Source: Clostridia bacterium (GTDB taxonomy: Bacteria > Bacillota_A > Clostridia > Christensenellales > Aristaeellaceae). From it: 64,000 nt of DNA. The notes under the pieces were generated by a model. It did no database searches and was not told the origin of the DNA. It saw nothing but the letters and a program-made list of their open reading frames with translations. Made by a program: the position numbers and the translations under genes. This document shows, one piece after another, positions 15,351 through 24,356 of the stretch. The stretch is taken from the NCBI GenBank assembly GCA_017481065.1, contig JAFUPT010000101.1:35510-99509 (forward strand). The letters are read 5' to 3'. Numbering within the stretch: the stretch's first letter is position 1; each line of letters opens with the position of its first letter.

Positions 15351-16397
15351 TTATTCGTCCCAATCGTCGGAACCGTCGTTGTCCTTATTTTTCCTCTCCT
15401 CGGCATACTGCCGCATGGCGCCCCTGCTGCCCATCAGTGCGGATGCGCAGCCGTAAATCGCCAGATAGAGGGATGCGCCGAAAGCGGCGATGGCTGCCAT
15501 CACCATCAAAACCGCGATCTTTGCGCCGTGGCGCTGCAGCGCGCCATCCATCCTGCGGGATACGGAAGCAAGCGCCTGAATGCAGAAAACCCAGGAAACC
15601 AGCGTCAGCACCGTGTAAAACACGGCCCTTCCAAGCTGCGTCAGCTGCATCAATACCAGGCTCGCCAACAGCATCACCAGCAGGCCCACGCTCGTGGAAG
15701 ACGGCAGATACCAACTGCTCGGCGGCACATAACTGCCCGGCTTTGCAGCGCCCGCCTTTGCACGCGCGCGGTTGAGCAGGGTGATGCAGGAGAGCGCCGT
15801 AATGAGCGTTCCAGAAAACAGCTGCCCCGGAAGGGTAACCGCCAGGCTGGAAGAAATCTGGGCAAACAGGCTGTCCATCATGGAAAGGAATTCCGCAGAT
15901 GTGGCAGGCATGCCCGGATAGGACGCCAGATAGACCTCCATCTGCTCCACAGGCAGCGCATGCATCATCTGCTGCAGGCCGCCGAGGGCGCTGCCGACCA
16001 GATCGCCGCCGTAATTCCAATACAGCGCCAGCACGGAAAGCACCATGCCAAGGCCAAAGCTCATAAGCGCATGCCGCAGCTGTTCAAAGAACGGCCGGTC
16101 CGTGCCCTGCAGCAGCACAAACATCGGCTGGATCGCCATCAAAAATACCACCCACATAAATACCGGGCCAACCATATAACCGAAGGCCAGCATCTGCAAA
16201 ACCGCCGATACGATGGCAGCCGCCTTGCCCGCCCATGCATAAACCGCCACAAGGCCGATGGAAGGCAGCATCACCAGGGGCAGGGATGCAAAGAGCTGCG
16301 TCAACGTCAAAAACGGACACACAATCGCCAGACCCGCGCCGAGCAGGCAGCCCGCCGCCAGCCTCTTTCCATTCACCTGCAAGCGTTTCTGATCCAA
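15351..16397 (-). CDS. YybS-like polytopic membrane protein (DUF2232 type)
   Basis: A 348-residue integral membrane protein with about eight hydrophobic segments and a charged C-terminal tail (EERKNKDNDGSDDWDE). Its position directly before rplI and its layout resemble Bacillus YybS, whose function is unknown. The start is a TTG at 16397 with GGAGG six bases upstream; longer readings extend into the promoter. Unlike in Bacillus, no GdpP-type c-di-AMP phosphodiesterase lies between it and rplI. Confidence 0.75.
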   Translation of the reverse strand: MDQKRLQVNGKRLAAGCLLGAGLAIVCPFLTLTQLFASLPLVMLPSIGLVAVYAWAGKAAAIVSAVLQMLAFGYMVGPVFMWVVFLMAIQPMFVLLQGTDRPFFEQLRHALMSFGLGMVLSVLALYWNYGGDLVGSALGGLQQMMHALPVEQMEVYLASYPGMPATSAEFLSMMDSLFAQISSSLAVTLPGQLFSGTLITALSCITLLNRARAKAGAAKPGSYVPPSSWYLPSSTSVGLLVMLLASLVLMQLTQLGRAVFYTVLTLVSWVFCIQALASVSRRMDGALQRHGAKIAVLMVMAAIAAFGASLYLAIYGCASALMGSRGAMRQYAEERKNKDNDGSDDWDE

Positions 16398-16430
16398 ACC
16401 GAGACCTCCAGCACAATATAATCCAAGATT

Positions 16431-16459
16431 ATTATAGCATTTTCCAAACTGGCTTTCAA
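16431..16459 (-). promoter_or_regulatory. Sigma-A promoter of the yybS-rplI-dnaB operon
   Basis: Minus-strand TTGAAA (16454-16459), 17-base spacer and TATAAT (16431-16436) with an extended TGC. It should drive yybS, rplI, dnaB, the CBS gene and the alarmone synthetase, as these have no gap long enough for another clear promoter. Confidence 0.85.
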
Positions 16460-16469
16460 TATGAAAAAG

Positions 16470-16502
16470 CGGCGGAAACATCGAAAAACGAAGTTTCCGC
16501 CG
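16470..16502 (-). terminator. Terminator after the XRE repeat protein gene
   Basis: CGGCGGAAAC (16470-16479) pairs perfectly with GTTTCCGCCG (16493-16502), and on the minus strand the stem is followed by CTTTTTC. It separates the gene from the downstream yybS promoter. Confidence 0.85.
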
Positions 16503-16564
16503 AAGTCATTTTGCTGAATTTTCCTTTGATGCTGAATCTTGCCCGGCAGGAAAGCCCGCAAGAA

Positions 16565-18031
16565 TCACAGCAGCGCATCCAGCAAATCAATCGCCTCGAA
16601 ATTTCCCTGCTCTACGGCGAGCTCCATCAGCTTTTCCACGATTTCGCCATCGCCGCGCTTCACATAGCCGCACACCTTCTCCCAAGCGCCCTTCTGCGCC
16701 AGTTCCGCGAGCACATGCTCCCGGAATGCCGGGCTGCACTTGTCCAGCAGCGCATCCAGCGCGCCGAAGTTTTCCCCGGCATAGGCTTCCGCCGCAAGCG
16801 CGTCGCACTGGCTCTCAATCAGGTGCCGGTCGGCGAAGCGGCCCAGCAGTTTGTTCTCCCCCTCCGCCATCGCCGCGCGGGCGATATCATAGCCGCAATC
16901 CACCAGCTCCATCGGCTCGGAGTAATCCAGCAGCCAGTCCCAGTTCTTTTTGGCAGCCGCAGCCATGGCGATCTTCTCCTGCACATCTCCATCATACTGC
17001 CAAACATTTTCGCCCAGCCATTCCCAGTCCTGCCCGGCAATGGCCTGGTCGATGGTTTCCATATTCGCGTATTCGCTCATGTGAGCGCGGATGAAATCAT
17101 GCTTGCCCAGCTCCCGGGCGGCTTCCGCGATCTTCGCCATCATCTCGGTATCTTCGCGAACCTCGCCGATGTGCAGGCCGATCCAATCCCACTTTTCATC
17201 TGCCAGCGCCCGGTCAAACGCCTTCCTGCGGATGCCCTTCACCCGCTCGGATCGGGATACCGCAGTAGGAGTATCATCTTCGGCGCTAAATGCCTTCGAA
17301 ACCTCGTTCACCACGCATTCGCCGATTTTCACAGCCTTGCGGAATGCCTTGTCTACGCCCTTGCCGATATCATCAAAGGTCTTTTCCATGCCCTTGCCGA
17401 TATCGCCGAAGGTCCTTTCCACGCCGCGGCCAAAGTCGTCAAATGCCTTGCCGATGTCGTTCATGGTCTTGTTGAAGGCGTCCTCCGGGGTCTTTACCGT
17501 GGTTTCGCCGCTGGCAATCCTCCGGGCGAGAGCGTCCACAGCATCCCGGCTCATGAAGGGCGCCAGCTTGCGCAGCGCATCCCAGTCCAGTTCCGGCGCA
17601 TGCTTCTCCAGCAGCGCCTCCAGGCATTCCGGACGCACAAAGGGCGCGATCTTCACCAGCTGTCCAGCGCTGAGCCTCTCCTGCATACCCATCACGATTT
17701 CCTCTACGGCCTCCTTTGACATAAAGGGCGCCATCTGTACCAACTGCTGCAAATTCATATCCCGAACCTCCTTTGCTGCCAGCGGGCTTTCTTTAATTTC
17801 CTTCTCTTCTTCCGGAGCCTCAATCTGCTCCGTGATCAGCTGTTCAATTGCAATGCCAAAAAATCTGGTCAGCTCCAGCATGGTGGCGATGTCCGGCAAG
17901 GCCTGGCCGCTCTCCCATTTGGAAACCGCCTGGTGGGACACCCCCAGCATGGAGGCCAGCTGCTGCTGCGTAAGCCCGCGGCTGAGCCGCAGCTCCGCAA
18001 TCAATCTGCCTGTGCGAATATTATCAATCAT
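16565..18031 (-). CDS. XRE-family HTH protein with internal helical repeats
   Basis: A 488-residue protein. Residues 1-65 are an XRE/Cro HTH (LTQQQLASMLGVSHQAVSKW). Residues 94-170 hold three copies of a 28-residue unit around APFMS or APFVR (LVQMAPFMSKEAVEEIV, LVKIAPFVRPECLEALL, LRKLAPFMSRDAVDALA). Residues 188-232 are short amphipathic repeats (DIGKGMEKTFD, DIGKGVDKAF). The C-terminal half is helical with three W-[DE]-W-[IL] units spaced about 40-60 residues apart, like HEAT-type scaffolds. No enzyme domain is visible. I infer a DNA-binding regulator with a large protein-interaction or sensing region; the ligand is unknown. Confidence 0.8.
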   Translation of the reverse strand: MIDNIRTGRLIAELRLSRGLTQQQLASMLGVSHQAVSKWESGQALPDIATMLELTRFFGIAIEQLITEQIEAPEEEKEIKESPLAAKEVRDMNLQQLVQMAPFMSKEAVEEIVMGMQERLSAGQLVKIAPFVRPECLEALLEKHAPELDWDALRKLAPFMSRDAVDALARRIASGETTVKTPEDAFNKTMNDIGKAFDDFGRGVERTFGDIGKGMEKTFDDIGKGVDKAFRKAVKIGECVVNEVSKAFSAEDDTPTAVSRSERVKGIRRKAFDRALADEKWDWIGLHIGEVREDTEMMAKIAEAARELGKHDFIRAHMSEYANMETIDQAIAGQDWEWLGENVWQYDGDVQEKIAMAAAAKKNWDWLLDYSEPMELVDCGYDIARAAMAEGENKLLGRFADRHLIESQCDALAAEAYAGENFGALDALLDKCSPAFREHVLAELAQKGAWEKVCGYVKRGDGEIVEKLMELAVEQGNFEAIDLLDALL

Positions 18032-18151
18032 TTTCGTTTACCTCCCTGCGATCTATCAAAAGCGGAATCCTTTCCGCAGCTTCAATTTAGCACATTCTAT
18101 CTTTATTTGCAAGCAACCATTGGTTGAATATTGTAAATTCCCAGATAAATG

Positions 18152-18178
18152 TTAGCACTCAATCAATTCGAGTGCTAA
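18152..18178 (+). promoter_or_regulatory. CIRCE element (HrcA operator) upstream of htpG
   Basis: TTAGCACTC-N9-GAGTGCTAA, a perfect match to the CIRCE consensus. It ends seven bases before the htpG -35 box. A further half-site GAGTGCTAA occurs at 18202-18210, overlapping the -10. Confidence 0.95.
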
Positions 18179-18185
18179 TTTTCTC

Positions 18186-18213
18186 TTGACTTTTGGCTCC
18201 TGAGTGCTAAAAT
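18186..18213 (+). promoter_or_regulatory. Sigma-A promoter of htpG
   Basis: TTGACT (18186-18191), 16-base spacer, TAAAAT (18208-18213). The -10 shares bases with a third CIRCE half-site. Confidence 0.8.
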
Positions 18214-18246
18214 AAACTCAAAATACATCCCAAGGAGTGAAAAAAC

Positions 18247-20109
18247 ATGTACGGCAAGGGAACTGTTTCCATCAATGCAGAAAATATTATGCCCGTTATC
18301 AAGCAGTGGCTCTACTCCGACAAGGATATCTTTGTCCGCGAGCTGGTGTCCAACGCCTGTGATGCCATTTCCAAACTCAAGCGCCTTGCATCCAGCGGCC
18401 AGGCAAATGTTGAAAATCCGGATTACCGCGTGGATGTGATCACCGATCCCGCCGCCGGCACTATCCGGATTATCGACAACGGCCTCGGCATGACCGGCGA
18501 CGAAGTTGTAAAGTACATCGCCCAGGTAGCCTTCTCCGGCGCGACGGATTTCATCCAGAAGTACGCCGGCGAAAAAAACGAGGGCGATACCGGCATCATT
18601 GGCCACTTCGGCCTGGGCTTTTACAGTTGCTTCATGGTCTCCGATAAGGTTGAGATTGAAACCAAGAGCTACCTCGAAAGCGAGCCCGCCGTTCGCTGGG
18701 TAAGCGCCGATGGCATGGAATATGATCTCACTGAGTGCGAAATGGCTGAGCGCGGCACCTGCATCACCCTGCACATCGCCGAGGAAGACAAGGATTTCCT
18801 GAACCTCTGGACCCTGAGAAGCACCCTGGAAAAGCACTGCGCATTCATGCCCGTCCCCGTCTTCGTTTCCGAGATCAAGACGGAAAAGGCCGATGATTCC
18901 GGGGAAGAATCTCCCAAGCAGTCCGATCCCCAGCAGATCAATGAAACCAATCCCCTGTGGATGAAGCGTCCCAACGAGTGCAGCGATGCGGAATACCTGG
19001 AATTCTACCACAAGGTGTTCCACGATATGGATGATCCGCTGTTCTGGATTCATCTGAACGCCGAATATCCCTTCAACCTGAAGGGCATCCTCTACTTCCC
19101 CAAGCTCAAGAACGAATTCACCGCCAACGAAGGCGTGATCAAGCTCTACAACAACCAGGTATTCGTGGCAGACAATATCAAGGAAGTCATCCCCGAATTC
19201 CTGATGCTGCTCAAGGGCGCGATCGATTGCCCGGACCTGCCGCTGAACGTGTCCCGCTCCTTCCTGCAGAACGATGGCTATGTGAAGAAGATGTCCGCCT
19301 ACATCACCCGCAAGGTGGCCGACCGCCTCGTAAGTGAATTCAACACCAAGCGCGAAGATTACCAGCGCTACTGGGACGACATCCATCCCTTCGTGAAGTA
19401 CGGCTGCATCAAGGACAGCAAGTTCTATGAGCGCGTGAAGAACGCCATTATCTATAAGACCACCGATGGCGGCTACATGACCCTCTCTGAATACACCGAG
19501 AAGAACTGCGAAGGCGAGGAGCGCGTGGTTTACTACGCCTCCGATGCGAAGCGCCAGGCCCAGATGATCCAGATGTACCGCGACCAGGAAAAGGACGTCG
19601 TGCTGCTGGATACCCTGATCGATACCAATTTCATTTCCTTCCTGGAGTACGATGCAGGCGAGCAGAAGCTCTCCTTCAAGCGCATCGACTCTGCTTCCGA
19701 AGGTCTCACCGAGGATGGCGAGGTAAACGAAGAAACCCGCAAGGCCCTCGAGGAGCGCTTCCGCACCGCCATCGATGACAAGGAGCTCTCCCTCGAACTG
19801 AAACCCTTCAAATCCGAGGACGCCATCGCCATGATCACCGTGGATGAGCAGAACCGCCGCTTTACCGAGATGAGCAAGCGCTGGGGCGGCAAGGAGCTGC
19901 AGCTGCCGGAGAAGCGCACGCTGGTGCTCAACAGCAAGCATCCCCTCGTCAAATGGCTGGAAACCAGCGAGGACAATGAGCTCAGCCGCGATATTTGCGC
20001 CCAGGTTGCCGATCTTGCGGAAATGGCTCGCCAGCCCCTGGTTGCCGAACGCATGGTGGATTTCCTCAAGCGCAGCAACCAGCTGCTCACGAAGGTAATC
20101 GGGCAGTAA
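18247..20109 (+). CDS. htpG: Chaperone HtpG (Hsp90)
   Basis: A 620-residue cytosolic Hsp90. GHKL ATPase motifs are clear: VSNACDAISKLKRLA, IDNGLGMTGDEVV and GHFGLGFYSCFMVSDKV. Middle and C-terminal dimerisation domains follow to the normal length. GGAG lies nine bases before the ATG. It is preceded by a CIRCE element and promoter, so HrcA control is expected. In Bacillus htpG is not in the HrcA regulon, which makes this arrangement notable. It is monocistronic, with a terminator about 90 bases downstream. Confidence 0.97.
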   Translation: MYGKGTVSINAENIMPVIKQWLYSDKDIFVRELVSNACDAISKLKRLASSGQANVENPDYRVDVITDPAAGTIRIIDNGLGMTGDEVVKYIAQVAFSGATDFIQKYAGEKNEGDTGIIGHFGLGFYSCFMVSDKVEIETKSYLESEPAVRWVSADGMEYDLTECEMAERGTCITLHIAEEDKDFLNLWTLRSTLEKHCAFMPVPVFVSEIKTEKADDSGEESPKQSDPQQINETNPLWMKRPNECSDAEYLEFYHKVFHDMDDPLFWIHLNAEYPFNLKGILYFPKLKNEFTANEGVIKLYNNQVFVADNIKEVIPEFLMLLKGAIDCPDLPLNVSRSFLQNDGYVKKMSAYITRKVADRLVSEFNTKREDYQRYWDDIHPFVKYGCIKDSKFYERVKNAIIYKTTDGGYMTLSEYTEKNCEGEERVVYYASDAKRQAQMIQMYRDQEKDVVLLDTLIDTNFISFLEYDAGEQKLSFKRIDSASEGLTEDGEVNEETRKALEERFRTAIDDKELSLELKPFKSEDAIAMITVDEQNRRFTEMSKRWGGKELQLPEKRTLVLNSKHPLVKWLETSEDNELSRDICAQVADLAEMARQPLVAERMVDFLKRSNQLLTKVIGQ

Positions 20110-20117
20110 CGTTTGAT

Positions 20118-20200
20118 CAGGGAACGCTGTCCCCTGAAATCCCTGCTGGGGCGCGCCCCAGACCCTCCCAAGAGGATGATCCCCTTTGGAAACCTCAGAA
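20118..20200 (+). repeat. Palindrome-rich intergenic repeat, copy A (half element)
   Basis: Begins with a short hairpin (CAGGGAACGC-TGTCCCCTG), then GAAATCCCTGCTGGGG, a CTGGGG/CCCCAG hairpin and AAGAGGATGATCCCCTTTGG ending GGAAACCTC. The same modules recur in the same order at 50.87 kb and, in part, at 48.86 kb. Only one arm is present here, followed by the htpG terminator. Confidence 0.65.
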
Positions 20201-20234
20201 AAGAAAACCTGTCCAGCTTGGACAGGTTTTCTTG
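20201..20234 (+). terminator. Terminator after htpG
   Basis: AAGAAAACCTGTCC (20201-20214) and its exact complement (20220-20233) form a 14-bp stem with a five-base loop; the 3' arm ends in TTTTCTT. Confidence 0.88.
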
Positions 20235-20280
20235 AGTATTCGCTTAGAACGGAATCGCCATCCCCCACTTCCCCAACACA

Positions 20281-20306
20281 AAAAGGAACCCCATTCGGGG
20301 TTCCTT
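20281..20306 (-). terminator. Terminator after the ABC substrate-binding protein gene
   Basis: AAAAGGAACCCC and GGGGTTCCTTTT form a 12-bp stem with an ATTC loop, 41 bases downstream of the stop codon. T residues flank it on both strands, so it may also stop htpG read-through. Confidence 0.85.
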
Positions 20307-20346
20307 TTCTTTATACCTTACAAAGTATTTCAGCAATCACGCCGGA

Positions 20347-21399
20347 TTAGCCTGCATACTCTGCCCAGTGGTCGGTCCACTTCTCGAGCAGGGCAGTCTT
20401 CTCGCCGCCGAGCCATTCCCAATCGATTTCGACCAGGCCGAGCTCTTCGTCAGCAGGATAGTTACCGTACTTGATGGTGGTGTTGGTGCCGCGGGCGCAG
20501 TTCTCTTCGGAACGTGCCAGCTGGTAGTCTGCGGAGCCGCAGAAGTCCATGAAGGCTGCTGCTGCTTCGGGGTTCGGGCAATCCTTCACCATGCCGGCAC
20601 CGGAAGCGCAAGCGGTGTTGCCCTCTGCGGGGTAAACCAGGCGGATGTTGTCTGCGCCGTTCTTGGTGATCTGCATCTCAACGATGTTCTCATAGGTCAG
20701 GCCTACAACGTACTCGCCGCTGATAACGCTCTTGAATACGGTGGAGGAGGAGGTGGTGATAACGCCGTCGGAGTTCTCGATCAGCTTATCCATGTACTCC
20801 CATGCCTTCTCATCGCCGAACTCATCGCCCATCAGAGCCAGGATGGTGTGGAACTGACGGTATGCGGAGGAAGAAGCGTTGGGGTCAGCCTGGATGATCT
20901 TGCCCTTCAGAGCGGGATCAAGCAGGTCTTCGTAGGAATCGATTTCCAGGCCCAGCTCAGCTTCCAGCTCCTCATTGACAACCAGAGCCATGTACTGGAT
21001 GTCGAAGAAGGTGTAGTAGCCATAGGGGTCGAGCTTGCTCAGCTCATCGGAAATGGTGGGGGTGTACTGCTGCAGCACATCGTGGTAGGTGGTGCCGTCA
21101 GACTCGAACAGGCCGCCCATGATAACGTCTGCCTGGGGGTTGTTCACTTCGCCGCGGGCGCGGGCAATCAGCTTGCCGACGGAGTCGGAAATCCATTCGA
21201 TGGTGCAATCCGGATAGTATTCATACCAGATGGCTTCTACGGTCTGCTGCTGTGCATCGTCCAGGGTGGAATAGACGACTACGCGATCGCCGATGGAGGA
21301 CGGGTCTTCACGAACCCAGGACGGCTTTGCGCCTTCCGCAAATGCCGCGCAGCTCAGCACGAGCAGAGCTACCAGAACGAGGCTGAGAATTTTCTTCAT
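20347..21399 (-). CDS. Iron-type ABC transporter substrate-binding protein
   Basis: A 350-residue exported protein. The first 21 residues are a signal peptide (KKILSLVLVALLVLSCAAFA). The mature part, beginning RVVVYSTLDDAQQQTVEAIW, matches the FbpA/FutA-like group of periplasmic-type binding proteins (extracellular_SBP with ADVIMGGLFES and FGDEKAWEYMDKL). It would deliver Fe(III) or a related ligand (2-aminoethylphosphonate and thiamine binders are related) to the permease encoded just upstream. A hairpin separates the two. It ends the three-gene operon. Confidence 0.85.
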   Translation of the reverse strand: MKKILSLVLVALLVLSCAAFAEGAKPSWVREDPSSIGDRVVVYSTLDDAQQQTVEAIWYEYYPDCTIEWISDSVGKLIARARGEVNNPQADVIMGGLFESDGTTYHDVLQQYTPTISDELSKLDPYGYYTFFDIQYMALVVNEELEAELGLEIDSYEDLLDPALKGKIIQADPNASSSAYRQFHTILALMGDEFGDEKAWEYMDKLIENSDGVITTSSSTVFKSVISGEYVVGLTYENIVEMQITKNGADNIRLVYPAEGNTACASGAGMVKDCPNPEAAAAFMDFCGSADYQLARSEENCARGTNTTIKYGNYPADEELGLVEIDWEWLGGEKTALLEKWTDHWAEYAG

Positions 21400-21423
21400 G
21401 TTGTTTTCTCCTTTTCCTTAATT

Positions 21424-21443
21424 ATAAAGCCTTCAGGCTTTAT
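21424..21443 (-). other. Intercistronic hairpin before the substrate-binding protein gene
   Basis: ATAAAGCC (21424-21431) pairs with GGCTTTAT (21436-21443) around a TTCA loop, between the permease stop and the SD of the binding-protein gene. It lacks a long T-run. I infer mRNA processing or 5'-end protection that raises expression of the binding protein, but this is not shown. Confidence 0.5.
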
Positions 21444-21467
21444 GCACTTTTTGGGGAACCTTCCGCC

Positions 21468-23120
21468 TTACACGCTCATCTTCTCAGATCCGCGCGTGCA
21501 AATGAGGTAGAGCACGAGGCAGACAACCGTAAGAAGCGTCGTAATCGTCGCGAAGGCAGACGCCGTGCCGTAGGAACCCAAGGTAATGGCGTTGTAGGTG
21601 CTCAGCGTCAAGGTGATGGTGGAATTGTTGTACAGGAAGATGCCGCTGGACATCTCCGTTATGATGGATACAAAGCTCAGGATCGCGCCGGAGACAATGC
21701 CGCTGGTCATCTGCGGAACCGTGACCTTGATAAAGGTCTTCAACTTGGAAGCGCCGAGGCTGATGGCCGCTTCCTCTGTACTGATTGGTATCTGCATCAT
21801 TGTCGCCGTCGCCGATCGGCTTGTGTATGGCATTCGCCGTATCGCCAGCGCGATTACCATGATGGCCATGGTGCCGGTCATGGAGAAATACTTGTTGTTG
21901 AACGCAATGATCAGCGCAATGCCGATAACTGCGCCCGGCATGATGTAGGGCAGCATGGAGATGGTATCCACGGTGTGGCTCAGTCCGCTGGGACGGCGCA
22001 CAACCAGGTAAGCGATCAGTACCGCGATCACCACGATCACAGCCAGCGCCACGATGGAGATCACCAGCGTGTTCTTCACCGATCTGCCAAGCAACTTGCG
22101 GATGGCGTTCTGGTAGTTGGACAGGGAATAGGTCGCCTGCGCAACCTGACCCTTGTAATCGCGGAAGGAATCCACGATGATGTAAAACTGCGGCAGCAGC
22201 GCCACGCCGATCAGCAGGTAGCAATAGATATGCATCAGCGCACCGCGGAAGCCCTTGGGCTTCTTCTTCTGGATCGGATGCAGGGAATTGATGGTGAACT
22301 TGAAGCGGGAGGTGGCAAACTTCTGCAGCAGGAACACCGCAGCGGTCAGGATAATGGCCAGCACGCTGACGGCGGATGCGAAGTTGTAGTCCGCGCCGAC
22401 TTCACTCAGGAACGAGTCGTAGATCAATACCGGGAAGGTCTTGTAGCCCTCGCCGATGAGCGCCGGGGTACCGAAGTCCGCGAAGGCGCGCATGAATACG
22501 ATCAGCGCGGCCGCCAGGATCGTGGGCATCGTCAGTCCCAGAATCACCTTAAAGAAGCGCTTCACGCCGCCGCAGCCCAGGTTTGCCGAAGCCTCCAGCA
22601 GGCTGTTGTCGATATCGGCGAACGCGCCGTTCATGTAAATCACAACCAAGGGGAATAGTTTCAGCGACTGCACCAGCAGTATGCCGCCGAAGCCATAAAT
22701 CGAGCCGATCTCTATGCCGATGCTCTCCAGCGCCTGGGTGATCACGCCGGAGCGGCCCAGCAGCATAATCCAGGAGTAAGCGCCGATGAAGGGCGCGGAC
22801 ATGGTGCATAGCAGTGCCAGCACGAACAGTATCTTCCTTCCCTTCAGCTGGTAGAAGGAGAAGAAATAGGAGAAGGGCACGCCCAGCAGCAGCGAAATGA
22901 CCATAACCGCCGCCGAGACCTTGAAGCTGTTAAAGATCGTGGAGTAATAATACTTCTTCGAGAAGAACTTAATGAACGCCTTAAGCGTCACGCCGGTCTT
23001 TTCCGTATAGAACGCTTCCCAGAGGAGCCTGATGCAGGGATAAATGAAGAATACTACAAACAGAAGCAGCAGCACCAGGCCCAGGACGGTCCATATGTCC
23101 CGCCTGCGCTTTGTTTTCAT
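21468..23120 (-). CDS. Iron-type ABC transporter permease (two fused domains)
   Basis: A 550-residue permease with about 12 membrane helices in two repeated halves, each ending in a BPD-transp loop: EASANLGCGGVKRFFKVILG in the first and EEAAISLGASKLKTFIKVTV in the second. Fused two-domain permeases of this length are typical of the FbpB/SfuB group. Its start codon directly follows the stop codon of the ATPase gene, so the operon order is ATPase, permease, binding protein. Confidence 0.92.
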   Translation of the reverse strand: MKTKRRRDIWTVLGLVLLLLFVVFFIYPCIRLLWEAFYTEKTGVTLKAFIKFFSKKYYYSTIFNSFKVSAAVMVISLLLGVPFSYFFSFYQLKGRKILFVLALLCTMSAPFIGAYSWIMLLGRSGVITQALESIGIEIGSIYGFGGILLVQSLKLFPLVVIYMNGAFADIDNSLLEASANLGCGGVKRFFKVILGLTMPTILAAALIVFMRAFADFGTPALIGEGYKTFPVLIYDSFLSEVGADYNFASAVSVLAIILTAAVFLLQKFATSRFKFTINSLHPIQKKKPKGFRGALMHIYCYLLIGVALLPQFYIIVDSFRDYKGQVAQATYSLSNYQNAIRKLLGRSVKNTLVISIVALAVIVVIAVLIAYLVVRRPSGLSHTVDTISMLPYIMPGAVIGIALIIAFNNKYFSMTGTMAIMVIALAIRRMPYTSRSATATMMQIPISTEEAAISLGASKLKTFIKVTVPQMTSGIVSGAILSFVSIITEMSSGIFLYNNSTITLTLSTYNAITLGSYGTASAFATITTLLTVVCLVLYLICTRGSEKMSV

Positions 23121-24242
23121 TTATGCACGCACCTCCAATTCATTGTGGACGCCGCGCATCAGGCTGCGCTCGCTCTCCACGTCGAAGGCGTTCGCCTTTT
23201 CGGCATTCAGCGTGAGCCGCACCTTGGTGCCGGGCTCCAGGATGGAATCGATGCGGGATTCCTGGATGATTTCCGCCTGGTCGCCGGTCTCCATCTCCAC
23301 AAAGTAGTGGGTATTGAGGCCGAGGAACACACTGTCCTTGATCACAGCGCCAATGCCTTCGCCGGCCAGGTCGGTGTGCACCAGCAGCTCTTCCGGTCGT
23401 GCGGAGAGAATGATCTTCTTATCCCCCGCGCAGCCGGGAGCGATGTCCGGCATCACTACGGAATAACCGTTGGCAAACTTCACGCAGTACTTGTCGCCGT
23501 CCTTCTTAAGCTCCGCATGCAGCAGGTTGCTCTTGCCGATAAAGGTGGCAACGAACAGGTCCGCCGGGCGCTGGTAGATGTCCTTCGGCTTGCCGCAGTG
23601 GCGGATCACGCCGTCGCTCATTACCGCGATGCGGTCGGAAATGGCCATGGCCTCCTCCTGGTCATGGGTTACATATACGGTGGTGATGCCCACATCCCTC
23701 TGGATGCCCTTGATCACCGTGCGCATCTCCACGCGCAGCTTGGCGTCCAGGTTGGAAAGCGGTTCATCCATCAAAAGCACGTCCGGGCGGATAACCAGCG
23801 CGCGGGCCAGGGCGACGCGCTGCTGCTGGCCGCCGGAGAGGCGGTCGGGCATGCGGTCTGCATATTCATCCACATGCACCAGCTTCATGAATTTCTCCGC
23901 CTCGGGACGGATATTTTCCCTCGGGATGCTGCGGTTCTTCAGGCCGAATTCCACATTTTTGCGCACCGTCATGTTCGGGAAGATGGCATAATTCTGGAAT
24001 ACCATGCCGATGTTGCGCTTGCCGGGGTCCATATCGTTGATGCGCTTCTCGTTAAAGAAAAAGTCGCCGCCTTCAATCGTATTGAAGCCCGCAATCATGC
24101 GCAGCAGCGTAGTCTTGCCGCAGCCGGAGGGACCCAGCAGGGTAAAGAATTCGCCGTTATGAATTTCCACCGACAAATCGGGTATGATGGTCTTGGTTCC
24201 GTACCGTTTTACGGCATTTTTAATTTGAATTCCTACGCTCAT
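23121..24242 (-). CDS. ABC transporter ATP-binding protein, FbpC/PotA-like
   Basis: A 373-residue ATPase. Walker A LLGPSGCGKTTLLRM, Q-loop MVFQNYAIFPN, signature DRLSGGQQQRVALARAL, Walker B VLLMDEPLSNLD and the switch VTHDQEEAM are all intact. The C-terminal part is a TOBE domain, as in ferric and polyamine importers. I start at the ATG at 24242, which has GGAGG seven bases upstream. It energises the adjacent two-domain permease. Confidence 0.93.
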   Translation of the reverse strand: MSVGIQIKNAVKRYGTKTIIPDLSVEIHNGEFFTLLGPSGCGKTTLLRMIAGFNTIEGGDFFFNEKRINDMDPGKRNIGMVFQNYAIFPNMTVRKNVEFGLKNRSIPRENIRPEAEKFMKLVHVDEYADRMPDRLSGGQQQRVALARALVIRPDVLLMDEPLSNLDAKLRVEMRTVIKGIQRDVGITTVYVTHDQEEAMAISDRIAVMSDGVIRHCGKPKDIYQRPADLFVATFIGKSNLLHAELKKDGDKYCVKFANGYSVVMPDIAPGCAGDKKIILSARPEELLVHTDLAGEGIGAVIKDSVFLGLNTHYFVEMETGDQAEIIQESRIDSILEPGTKVRLTLNAEKANAFDVESERSLMRGVHNELEVRA

Positions 24243-24356
24243 TTGCAACCTCCAATCGACTGTACGATCATGAGCCGCCCATTGCGGCAGCTCTGTTATT
24301 CATCTTCGAATATTTTTAATACAATCTGAACGAATTCGAATCTTTGTTCTTTATCC

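Noticed and set aside
18175..20268. Long minus-strand ORF opposite htpG, and similar ones at 46955-48796 and 14280-16421
   Set aside because: All are shadows of real genes (htpG; nuclease-SNF2; dnaB-rplI-yybS), without a plausible start, SD or protein-family pattern.
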